Shown here piece after piece: positions 56,823 to 64,000 of a stretch of 64,000 bases of DNA. The number at the start of each line of letters is the position of its first letter. Position 1 is the stretch's first letter. The DNA comes from Rhodanobacter sp. A1T4. GTDB taxonomy: Bacteria; Pseudomonadota; Gammaproteobacteria; Xanthomonadales; Rhodanobacteraceae. A program made the translations under genes and the position numbers. The notes beneath the pieces were generated by a model that was not told where the DNA came from, ran no database searches, and saw only the letters and a program-made list of their open reading frames with translations. Location of the stretch: the NCBI RefSeq assembly GCF_014207185.1, contig NZ_JACHCP010000011.1:100310-164309 (forward strand), read 5' to 3'.

Positions 56823-57077
56823 ATGAGCAAAGCATCCGTCCATGCCACGCCGCGCCTCGTATTCGCGCGCAACCTTCGTCAGGCCAGACGTCTTAAAGAT
56901 TTATCGCAGGAAGCGCTTGCGCTGCAGGCGGGCCTGAGTCGCACCTATGTTTCCGAAGTCGAACGTGGAATGCGGAACGTTTCCATCGACAACATGGGGC
57001 TGCTCGCCGACGCTCTCGGAATCGCCTTGGGTGACCTGCTGGATACCGACATGCTAAAGCGCCTTGCGACGAGCTAG
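56823..57077 (+). CDS. XRE-family HTH transcriptional regulator
   Basis: This 84-residue protein is one lambda-repressor-like HTH domain: FARNLRQARRLKDLSQEALA, then QAGLSRTYVSEVERGMRNVS (recognition helix in SRTYVSEVE) and LGIALGDLLD. ATG 56823 is preferred; ATG 56808 in frame adds five residues. It has no dimerisation or ligand domain. Being between RHS remnants and glycosyltransferases, it may control neighbouring genes or itself. Confidence 0.9.
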   Translation: MSKASVHATPRLVFARNLRQARRLKDLSQEALALQAGLSRTYVSEVERGMRNVSIDNMGLLADALGIALGDLLDTDMLKRLATS

Positions 57078-57194
57078 AGCCTTGCAACACGGGGCGAAAG
57101 CGTAAAAAGATCTCGGGATCTGACTCACTTTCCGACGAATCGCTGAATTGCACAAACCAGTAAGCGCCTGGAAATTGTCCCGGAAATTAGGAAA

Positions 57195-57242
57195 TTAAAG
57201 GGGGCGGAGGTAGTTAAATCACGGCTAAAGGGGACGGAGTGG
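57195..57242 (+). repeat. imperfect direct repeat AAAGGGG(G)CGGAG / AAAGGGGACGGAG
   Basis: TTAAAGGGGGCGGAGG and CTAAAGGGGACGGAGT occur about 30 bp apart. Sequences of this look accompany REP-associated tyrosine transposases in Xanthomonadales, so this may be an element trace. No transposase is present. Confidence 0.3.
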
Positions 57243-57357
57243 ACTACCACAGATTGCTACATCGAGACCCGACACACGTACATGTAGCCAATGCCCTTTT
57301 AATCATTGTTTCAAAGAGAACGGGGAGTTTAGGGTCATCGGATATAGTAGATGTCGA

Positions 57358-58152
57358 TCACGCATCACGGGAGAGCAGTTGTCGCCCGCGCGTATGCATC
57401 AGAGTTTCAACCATCGTCGTTAGCTGAGCGTCGCTGAACTTCTCGCGATGGGGCGCAATCTCTTCCCCTTCGCTCAGCATCGAGTGGCAGAGGTTCGCGG
57501 CGTAGAACGGTTGCCCAAATTGGGTCGCGTGTTCGGTCAACCACTCAGTGTTAGTGCCATGAACCAGTGCCGAAACGAGCATGGGGCTAAGGCACGCGAC
57601 ATTCGGCATAAGCCGGATTGGCAATAGCGTGCCGAGCTTTGTTAGAAAGGTTGTGCCGATCGCCGTCGGAGGCATGGTTGCCGAATCATAGTGACCGTAC
57701 AATTGGACGGCTGAGTAGTGCAAGAACGCGAGTAATGGGTGGCCGCGCCTGAACATCATGAAAGCATTATTGATGCCTTTACGATGAACTAGTCGCTGCT
57801 GTGCGTCTTGTGAAGACCAGATCTGATGGCACAGCATTGCACCGCCATCGTCGGCAACGAGCAACTGCTCGGGCCGGAAGATCACGACGTCCGCGTCTAT
57901 CCATAGGGCACGTTCGTAATCGGACGCGAGGCGCGCACGAAGTAACCCGAGTCGCGCGACATCTGTAAGCGGTAATATGGAATTGCGAGGTAGTGCGCGC
58001 AGCTGGGGCGACGCATAGTCGAACAGCGCATCGTCAACGAATTCGTAAGTGAAGCCACGAAGCGCAGCCCATTCCCGGACGGTTTGCATACAGCACGTCA
58101 TCCAGGGTGCAACGTTGGTAGTGCGATAGGACTGTAGTACGACCGTGCTCAT
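57358..58152 (-). CDS. DXD-type glycosyltransferase (GT, unknown specificity)
   Basis: This 264-residue protein has a GT-A-like N-terminal region (VVLQSYRTTNVAPWMTCCMQ), a helix TDVARLGLLRARLAS and the metal-binding DXD in ALWIDADVVIF (near 87-97). It then has a glycosyltransferase-like NNAFMMFRRGHPLL (near 128). It resembles capsular/mannosyl glycosyltransferase-sugar-binding proteins with the 'DxD' sugar-nucleotide site. It starts 207 bp from the divergent TPR-OGT gene, so the two probably share a promoter region. The acceptor is unknown. Confidence 0.75.
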   Translation of the reverse strand: MSTVVLQSYRTTNVAPWMTCCMQTVREWAALRGFTYEFVDDALFDYASPQLRALPRNSILPLTDVARLGLLRARLASDYERALWIDADVVIFRPEQLLVADDGGAMLCHQIWSSQDAQQRLVHRKGINNAFMMFRRGHPLLAFLHYSAVQLYGHYDSATMPPTAIGTTFLTKLGTLLPIRLMPNVACLSPMLVSALVHGTNTEWLTEHATQFGQPFYAANLCHSMLSEGEEIAPHREKFSDAQLTTMVETLMHTRGRQLLSRDA

Positions 58153-58358
58153 GGCATGCCATCTGGGATAGATTATTTGGGTAGGCCTATCGAGGTATCG
58201 GGCTACCTACCTGATGACTCCAAGGATACGTGGTGCTGCGCTTCCGTGTACCGAAGGGGCAGTTGGGTGTGGCTGTTCGTTCGGGGACAATTTTGCTGAG
58301 CGATATTGAAATTTGCTACGGACAGATCGCGGGTATAAGTCCTGTGTCGCCGACTGGC

Positions 58359-60197
58359 ATGTCTGCGGAAGTCTTTGCGCGGAGCTTGCAGACATCATTG
58401 TCAGGCGAGGCTATCGACGTTTTCGCGTTGAACGAATTGGGGCGGAAGCTATTCCTGATGGGAGCTACTGAGCATGCTCGCGCGTGTTATGCACTTGCGT
58501 CGGAGGATTCGCGCGCGCTTGGGGCGAAGGTGAACCTTGGTCGATGTGAGTTGCGTCTGGGGCGGCCAGATATTGCGGAGGGGCTTGCTCGAGATGTGCT
58601 TCTCGGACGTGCGGACTTTGGTCCCGCACTACTGTTGCTCAGCGATGTGCTTGCTGCTCAGACTCGACTCGACGAAGCGATTGACGCGATGCGCAGAGCG
58701 ATCCTGCACAGTCCGTCGCAATTTTCCCTGCATCTTCAGTTGGGTGAGATGTATGAGAGGAGTAAGGACATTGAATTGGCGGCCATTGAGTATGCGCAAG
58801 CGCATCTGCTGAATCCGAATGATATGCGCAGTCTGTATTTGCTGATTTTTTCGAAGCGCAGTGTTTGCGATTGGCAAGAGCTTGATGCGCTTTCCCGCGA
58901 AATGGCCGACAGTGTCACAAGCGGTTCTACGGATATCTCGCCATTCGAGTTTCTTGCCGAAGATGCCTCGGCTGAACAGCAGTTGCTGGTAGCGCGTTCG
59001 CGCGCGCGCGCTATCTCTGCCGCGACGCCGTCTGCTGTGGTGAGTGCCAATCCCCGGACGGTAGTCGACAGCGGCCGCCTGAGGGTCGGTTTCGTGTCAT
59101 ACGGTTTTGGCGCACATCCCACCACATTGCTGACGACATCCTTGTTTGAACAATTGAGGTCGTCTGCGCTGGAGATACACCTATTTTCTACCCGGTCGCC
59201 GGCTGATAGCCCGCAACGTCGCCGCATCGCTGCCGCCGCTCATATATTTCACGATGTTTCGACGATGTCCACGCAAGCCATCGCTACCCAAGTGCGTGAG
59301 ATGGGTATCGACATTCTGGTGGATTTGGACGGCTATTCACGTTCGCGTTCGCCAGGTGTCTTTGCCCATCGATCCGCGCCTATTCAAGTCAGTTGGCTGG
59401 CTTATCCGGGGACTACGGGTGCTGACTATATGGATTATGTCATTGCGGATCGGTTCGTATTACCGGAGTCGCTACAGCCGTTTTTCAGCGAAAAGGCTGC
59501 TTATTTGCCGCGTTGCTATCAATGCAGCGATACATCGCGGGTTCTGCCGGAGCCGCCGTCGCGAGAGGCGTGTGGGCTGCCGCCAGAGGGCATCGTTTAC
59601 GTTTGCTTCAACGCGAGCTTCAAGATCAACCATCGCAGTTTCGACCGCATGATGCGTGTACTTGCCCAGGTGCCAGGTGGCGTGTTGTGGTTGTTGAAAG
59701 GGCCAGGGCATGCGGATGAACGACTGATACAAGCAGCGGCAAGCAGGGATATCGATCGATCGCGTCTGGTATTCATGGACAGGCTCTCGCATCTCGCCTA
59801 TCTGTCGCGCTATCGGCATGCCGATCTCTTCCTGGATACCGAGTATTACAACGCGCACACCGTGGCGAGCGATGCGTTATGGGCAGGCTGCCCGCTATTG
59901 ACGCGGCCGGGGGAGACGTTTGCGTCGCGGGTGGCGGGCAGCCTTAATCACCACTCGGGGATGGATGAGTTGAATGTCGATAACGACGAGGCCTTCGTTG
60001 CGCTGGGAGTTCGTTACGGACTCGACACGTCTTATCGCGCAAACATGCGCCAACGGCTCGCGCGACAGATCAAGGAGTCCGGTCATTTCGACACGGCAGC
60101 TTATGCACGGGACTTTGCCTCCTTGCTTACACGCATGGCTGCGCATCGACGCAACGGTGGAACGCCGGGGACATTCCCGAACGACGCGGTTGGTTAG
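58359..60197 (+). CDS. TPR - O-GlcNAc-transferase-like glycosyltransferase (GT41), copy 1
   Basis: A protein of about 612 residues with N-terminal TPR-like helices (about 20-190; HLQLGEMYERSKDIELAAIEY) and a C-terminal GT41/SPINDLY-type domain. Visible motifs: LRVGFVSYGFGAHPTTLL, DGYSRSRSPGVFAHRSAPIQ, WLAYPGTTGADYMDYVIADR, CFNASFKINHRSF (the K of the UDP site) and YYNAHTVASDALWAGCPLLT. Such enzymes add a sugar to Ser/Thr of proteins. ATG 58359 is chosen because it aligns with the start of the paralogue at 61244; an in-frame GTG at 58230 with a fair ribosome-binding site would add 43 residues. The 3' end overlaps the convergent glycosyltransferase by 3 bp. Confidence 0.9.
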   Translation: MSAEVFARSLQTSLSGEAIDVFALNELGRKLFLMGATEHARACYALASEDSRALGAKVNLGRCELRLGRPDIAEGLARDVLLGRADFGPALLLLSDVLAAQTRLDEAIDAMRRAILHSPSQFSLHLQLGEMYERSKDIELAAIEYAQAHLLNPNDMRSLYLLIFSKRSVCDWQELDALSREMADSVTSGSTDISPFEFLAEDASAEQQLLVARSRARAISAATPSAVVSANPRTVVDSGRLRVGFVSYGFGAHPTTLLTTSLFEQLRSSALEIHLFSTRSPADSPQRRRIAAAAHIFHDVSTMSTQAIATQVREMGIDILVDLDGYSRSRSPGVFAHRSAPIQVSWLAYPGTTGADYMDYVIADRFVLPESLQPFFSEKAAYLPRCYQCSDTSRVLPEPPSREACGLPPEGIVYVCFNASFKINHRSFDRMMRVLAQVPGGVLWLLKGPGHADERLIQAAASRDIDRSRLVFMDRLSHLAYLSRYRHADLFLDTEYYNAHTVASDALWAGCPLLTRPGETFASRVAGSLNHHSGMDELNVDNDEAFVALGVRYGLDTSYRANMRQRLARQIKESGHFDTAAYARDFASLLTRMAAHRRNGGTPGTFPNDAVG

Positions 60198-61054
60198 ACA
60201 GTAGGTTTTCCGCCGGGAAAGCGAAGACTCATCTTCCTGCTGCCTCCCTCTGTGCCGACCTCGATCGTAACGTCTTTGGTATCTGCCGAGAGATGCACGA
60301 TACCGATCGGTTGGCCTGGTATAGCCGGCTCGCACAAGCGCTGCGTGCTTGCGTCGAAGCGAGGCAAGGCCAGATGACAGAGCCAGTTGCACAGTGCAGT
60401 CAATGGCTGGAAGGGCAGCTGATGTGTCCACATTGCGTAGTTGAGCGCAGTCTGATCACAGCACAGCATGCCGTTGCTTGCCTTCAGTCCCGCGTTGAAG
60501 TGCTTGGCCCATATCGTCCAATGCGGAGCTCCGGCGGGCAGCGCGAAGACGCCGGCGTTGACATAGGTCTCCCACATCAATCGCTGCGCCGCTTCCTTGC
60601 CGAAATAGGTGTGCATGCGCTGCATCCGCCAGTTAAGGCCTGTTACCGTCTGGCGATAGGCGTGGTGCACTTGTGGTGTCGCTGCCAACGCACCCCGCGA
60701 GGCGCCTTCGATGTACCACTCCAGTGCAAAGCGCTCCTGTACCCAGGTGTCGGTATCGATCCACAGGTACACGTCGTAGCCGGGGAAATACCGGGGAAGA
60801 AAGGGGCGTACGGTCAGCGCTCGCAGCTCGGGCTGTTTTTCTCGAAGTTGTGCGGCAACCGGCAGATCCCAGTCGGGAGTCACAACGTGTGCCGCGTAGT
60901 GTTCAATCCATGCACGACTGCTTGCGCTGAGTCCGAGGTCAAAGCAGGCCAGTGCGGTGTATGGGAGCGGGTTCAACTGCTGCAATGACCCGACAAGCCC
61001 CCTCAGCAAAGGGACATATGCCTCGTTGGCCGTGGTGACTAAAAGCGTGCGCAT
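60194..61054 (-). CDS. DXD-type glycosyltransferase (GT8-like)
   Basis: This 286-residue protein starts with a Rossmann-like strand (RTLLVTTANEAYVPLLRGLVGS) and has the DXD motif in VYLWIDTDTWVQ (near 97). Next are a GT8-like FNAGLKASNGMLCCDQTALNYA (near 190) and the late HLS of GIVHLSADTKD. It looks like a nucleotide-sugar glycosyltransferase. It is divergent from TPR-OGT copy 2, as the other DXD enzyme is from copy 1, and ends within the stop codon of TPR-OGT copy 1. It is not obviously similar to the first DXD enzyme. Confidence 0.7.
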   Translation of the reverse strand: MRTLLVTTANEAYVPLLRGLVGSLQQLNPLPYTALACFDLGLSASSRAWIEHYAAHVVTPDWDLPVAAQLREKQPELRALTVRPFLPRYFPGYDVYLWIDTDTWVQERFALEWYIEGASRGALAATPQVHHAYRQTVTGLNWRMQRMHTYFGKEAAQRLMWETYVNAGVFALPAGAPHWTIWAKHFNAGLKASNGMLCCDQTALNYAMWTHQLPFQPLTALCNWLCHLALPRFDASTQRLCEPAIPGQPIGIVHLSADTKDVTIEVGTEGGSRKMSLRFPGGKPTV

Positions 61055-61243
61055 GAGTGATCGTGCATATTCAAACGGTTTCCTTGAGCGACGTCGCTGA
61101 CCATCGTTCGCATCGATTGCAACAAGGATCGATTACAGCAAAGGTGTAGCAACGATTCACTTTACCGCACACTATAACGACGTTTGGCGAGCTGCCGATG
61201 GTCGCGCGCAAGCGATCTTGGACGAACAGGGATCACGGGGACT

Positions 61244-63163
61244 ATGACGGCTGAAGGCTTTCGTGCGCTACGCGACGCCGTCGTGGGTCAGGCCGGTATC
61301 TCGGTCGAGCAGATGCTTCCGGCGTTGTTTGACGAGCGCCTCGGCGTTGCCATGTCCTCTGTATCTGCCGATACGGATGCGCTATTCGATCTCGGTCGTC
61401 ACTTGTTTCTGGCGGCGCGTTATGAACAGGCCTTTCGCTGCTTCCAGCTGGCAGCCAGAAATCCCCTGGCAATCGGTGCTGATGCCGAAGCGGGGCGTTG
61501 TGAAGTTCGGCTCGGTCGCTTTGAGGAAGCCGAACGGCGAGCCAGATCGCTCATTGTTACTGCGCCCCAGACCCTGCCAGGTTGGCGATTGCTGGGCGAG
61601 GCGCTGCGACATCAGGGAAAACATGGCGAGGCGATCGACGCATTTGTACAAGCGTCCCGCATAGCGCCAAGAGATGGCTCATTGCAGCTACAACTTGCAC
61701 ATTTGTATGAAAGCACGAATGCGTATGAAGCGGCGCGTGATGCCTGCGAGCGCGCATTTCAGAGCATGCCAAGTGATATGAGCTTGCTCGTGGCACTGGT
61801 GTCGTTGAAGCGACGGCTATGTGACTGGGATGGCCTGGGTGTACTAAGCGAGCAATTGAAGGCGCAGGTCGCGGCCTCACGTGTAAGCATGTCTCCCATC
61901 GACTTTCTATCCGAGGGCGCTACCGCGGCTCTGGAGCTTGCCTGTGCGAAGACCAGGGTATCAAAGCTTGCAGCCGTCGGAGCGCGGCGCTTCGATTTGT
62001 CGCCGGGTCCTGTTCGCACGGAGCGATTGCGCGTCGGCTTTGTATCGCACGGTTTCGGTCCGCATCCCACGGCGGTACTTACCTCCGCGTTATTTGAGCG
62101 TTTGCGTTCGTCCGCTGTCGAGGCACATCTGTTCTCCACCAGCAATGAGCCGGTCAGCGTGGAAAAGCGACGATTCGCCGCCGCGGCACATCAATTCCAC
62201 GATATTTCAGGCGTTTCAGCGGCAGATGCCGCGAGCCTGATACATGCCGAAGGCATCGAGATTCTCATCGACTTGGATGGCTACAGTCGTGCGCGCCAAC
62301 CAGAAATCCTTGCACATCGACCCGCGCCGATTCAGGTGAACTGGTTGGGATACCCGGGCACGACGGGCGCTTCTTTCTTCGACTACATCATCGCTGACCG
62401 CTTCGTGTTGCCCGAGAGTTTGCAGCCGTATTTCTCGGAGACCGTGGCTTATCTGCCGCGGTGCTATCAGTGCAGCGATAGCACGCGGGCCGTCGTCGAG
62501 CCGCCTTCACGCGAAGCATGTGGTCTACCACCCGAAGGGGATGCGGTGTACGTATGCTTCAACGCGAGTTACAAAATCAATCCGCGCAGCTTCTTGAGGA
62601 TGATGTGCGTGTTGCGCGAGGTACCGCGTAGTGTGCTTTGGCTTTTGAAGGGACCGGGGCAGGCGGATGAACGCTTGCGAATCGCAGCGAGGAGGATGGG
62701 GGTTGATCCATCCCGATTGATCTTTATGGCAAAACTGCCGCACGCGAGTTATTTGTCGCGCTACCGTCATGCCGATCTGTTCCTTGATACCGAGCACTAC
62801 AACGCACACACCACGGCCTCGGATGCGTTGTGGGCTGACTGCCCCGTGCTTACGCGACCCGGCGAAACATTTGCGACGCGTGTGGCTGGCAGCCTGAACC
62901 ATCATTTGGGCATGGACGAAATGAACGTGCGTACAGATGACGATTTCGTGGTTCAAGCGATCAGGCATGGGCGTGATGCAGCGTATCGGACGGCTGTGCG
63001 CGAAAAGTTGATTCGCCAGAAGCAACGGTCGGGGCTTTTCGACGTCGCAGGCTATGCAAGAGACTTTGTTGCGTTGTTGATGCGGGTGTCCGTCCACCAT
63101 CGGGCGGGGGGCGTGCCAGCTGACTTTCCAAGTGAAGGTGAGGGTTCCCCCTCAGGTCCCTAA
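61244..63163 (+). CDS. TPR - O-GlcNAc-transferase-like glycosyltransferase (GT41), copy 2
   Basis: This 639-residue paralogue of copy 1 shares all motifs: LRVGFVSHGFGPHPTAVLTS, DGYSRARQPEILAHRPAPIQ, WLGYPGTTGASFFDYIIADR, CFNASYKINPRSF and YNAHTTASDALWADCPVLT. The N-terminal half is TPR-like (about 45-230; LQLQLAHLYESTNAYEAARD). ATG 61244 has GGGG seven bases upstream; an in-frame ATG at 61184 would add 20 unrelated residues. The gene ends 71 bp before the sigma-28-like promoter of the second RHS gene. Confidence 0.9.
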   Translation: MTAEGFRALRDAVVGQAGISVEQMLPALFDERLGVAMSSVSADTDALFDLGRHLFLAARYEQAFRCFQLAARNPLAIGADAEAGRCEVRLGRFEEAERRARSLIVTAPQTLPGWRLLGEALRHQGKHGEAIDAFVQASRIAPRDGSLQLQLAHLYESTNAYEAARDACERAFQSMPSDMSLLVALVSLKRRLCDWDGLGVLSEQLKAQVAASRVSMSPIDFLSEGATAALELACAKTRVSKLAAVGARRFDLSPGPVRTERLRVGFVSHGFGPHPTAVLTSALFERLRSSAVEAHLFSTSNEPVSVEKRRFAAAAHQFHDISGVSAADAASLIHAEGIEILIDLDGYSRARQPEILAHRPAPIQVNWLGYPGTTGASFFDYIIADRFVLPESLQPYFSETVAYLPRCYQCSDSTRAVVEPPSREACGLPPEGDAVYVCFNASYKINPRSFLRMMCVLREVPRSVLWLLKGPGQADERLRIAARRMGVDPSRLIFMAKLPHASYLSRYRHADLFLDTEHYNAHTTASDALWADCPVLTRPGETFATRVAGSLNHHLGMDEMNVRTDDDFVVQAIRHGRDAAYRTAVREKLIRQKQRSGLFDVAGYARDFVALLMRVSVHHRAGGVPADFPSEGEGSPSGP

Positions 63164-63233
63164 AATCTTCACTCTGCCCTGTGTGGTGGATGGCGTGGCA
63201 TTGTAAAACCAGTCTCTCCAGTTCGCCCCCCCC

Positions 63234-63261
63234 CTAAACTTTTCCGCGCCAGACCAGATAA
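63234..63261 (+). promoter_or_regulatory. sigma-28 (FliA)-like promoter of the second RHS gene
   Basis: TAAACTTT (63234-63241), 12 bp, CCAGATAA (63254-63261), preceded by a run of nine or more C. It closely matches the element ahead of the first RHS gene, but with one extra base in the spacer. GAGG at 63271-63274 is the ribosome-binding site for ATG 63281. Confidence 0.5.
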
Positions 63262-63280
63262 GACTTAGATGAGGCCTGTC

Positions 63281-64000
63281 ATGACGACCGGCCACCGCCA
63301 ATGTGCAAGCAAGGGTAAGTCGATGGTCGCTGTCGTATCGGGTAATGGTCTGGGTCTGGACAACAGTTCACTGCGTCAGTTGGGCCAGGGGTTGGGAGGG
63401 CAGGCAGCGATCGGCCAGGGCAATGTGGCCCCGGTCGTCAATACCGCCACCGGCAACCTGGTGCTGGAGAGCCAGGACGAAGGTCTGATCTTCGACGGCC
63501 TGTCACTGGATGTCCTGCGCACCTATAACAGCCAGGGCCAGTTGAGCGGGAGTGCGGGCTGGCAGTTCGGCTTCAGCCGATCGATCGGTGGCCTGACCGG
63601 AACACTGGACACCGCCGGCAGCACGGTCACGCGCACCGACGATGACGGCTCGGCGGTTACCTACAGCTATAACGCGACCTCGGGTCAGTACGTCAGCACC
63701 GGCCAGAGCGGTGCCCAGGACACCCTGAGCTGGAGTACGGCGGCTTCCACCTGGACCTGGACCGACAGTGCCAACCGCCAGCAGGAGACGTATAACGCCA
63801 GCGGCCAGTTGACCGTACTGAGCGATGCGCAGACGGGGGCCAGCTACCGCTTCAGCTACAACGGTAGCCAGCTCAGCCAGATCACGGCCGGCGATGGCGA
63901 TGCGCTGACCTTCACCTATAACACCAGCGGCCAGCTGACCGGCCTGTCGATCCAGGCCATCCCGCCGGGCCAGAGCACCGCGGTGACCCGTCAGCAGGTG
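63281..64000 (+). CDS. second YD/RHS-repeat protein, N-terminal part (runs off the right edge)
   Basis: An open frame of 240 codons to the window end. From residue 15 it closely follows the giant RHS protein: VVSGNGLGLDNSSL, TGNLVLESQDEGLIFDGLSL, LRTYNSQGQ and SQITAGDGDALTF, with similar spacing and a similar YD onset. The first 14 residues (TTGHRQCASKGKS) are unique. Unlike in copy 1, the ATG served by the ribosome-binding site is in frame. The C-terminal tip and immunity gene lie beyond the window. Confidence 0.92.
   Translation, partial: MTTGHRQCASKGKSMVAVVSGNGLGLDNSSLRQLGQGLGGQAAIGQGNVAPVVNTATGNLVLESQDEGLIFDGLSLDVLRTYNSQGQLSGSAGWQFGFSRSIGGLTGTLDTAGSTVTRTDDDGSAVTYSYNATSGQYVSTGQSGAQDTLSWSTAASTWTWTDSANRQQETYNASGQLTVLSDAQTGASYRFSYNGSQLSQITAGDGDALTFTYNTSGQLTGLSIQAIPPGQSTAVTRQQV

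Overview
The window looks like a chromosomal segment of a gammaproteobacterium of the order Xanthomonadales, probably the Dyella/Luteibacter/Rhodanobacter group. This rests on the character of the proteins (ligase-associated repair cluster, CheB-CheR-HWE kinase, OprB porin, NodT-type efflux operon, DnaE2 remnant) and a moderately high GC content. No rRNA, complete tRNA or CRISPR array was seen. Taxonomy is inference from family resemblance, not from a marker gene.

Left half (1-31921). This is a mosaic of stress and envelope genes mixed with decaying gene remnants. From left to right: the 5' end of a phosphoketolase gene and a scrap of an alcohol dehydrogenase; a three-gene EmrAB/NodT-like efflux operon; a CheB-CheR-PAS-HWE sensor kinase with two stand-alone receiver proteins; a frameshifted DnaE2 tail; a host-attachment-type protein; glycine-zipper, MXKDX-repeat, DUF4142 and DUF2231 proteins; a lipoprotein sorbosone-dehydrogenase-like enzyme; CsbD; PfpI/DJ-1; an SDR scrap; a four-gene ligase-associated DNA repair operon (exonuclease, ATP ligase, Lhr-like helicase, PdeM phosphoesterase); an AI-2E-family permease; an OprB porin coupled to an NRAMP-like transporter; a formaldehyde-dehydrogenase pseudogene cut off at its 5' side; and a tyrosine integrase. 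The integrase lies next to a 3' tRNA-Ser fragment and a strong terminator. I read this as the right border of an old, partly decayed stress-adaptation island.

Right half (31922-64000). This is a polymorphic-toxin-like locus. One uninterrupted 22,968-bp gene encodes a 7,655-residue YD/RHS repeat protein with no obvious signal peptide. It contains: (i) a conserved N-terminal segment shared with a second RHS gene that begins at 63281; (ii) about 27 tandem composite repeats of 70-85 residues, in which each YD strand pair alternates with a short helical-looking insert; (iii) classical YD repeats; (iv) two galactose-binding-like modules; (v) a LysM domain; (vi) a proline run and a glycine/alanine-rich hydrophobic stretch; and (vii) a compositionally different C-terminal tip ending in a JAMM/JAB-like signature whose second histidine is glutamine. 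A 98-residue protein with a Cas2-like secondary-structure pattern follows one base after the stop and is the candidate immunity protein. Next come a Tsi6-like orphan immunity gene, a 462-bp displaced copy of the RHS core, and an XRE regulator.

Both RHS genes are preceded by the same element, which resembles a sigma-28 (FliA) flagellar promoter. Between them lie two divergent pairs, each joining a DXD glycosyltransferase to a TPR-OGT (GT41) transferase. A working hypothesis is that the giant Ser/Thr-rich YD proteins are co-expressed with motility genes and are glycosylated by the neighbouring transferases.
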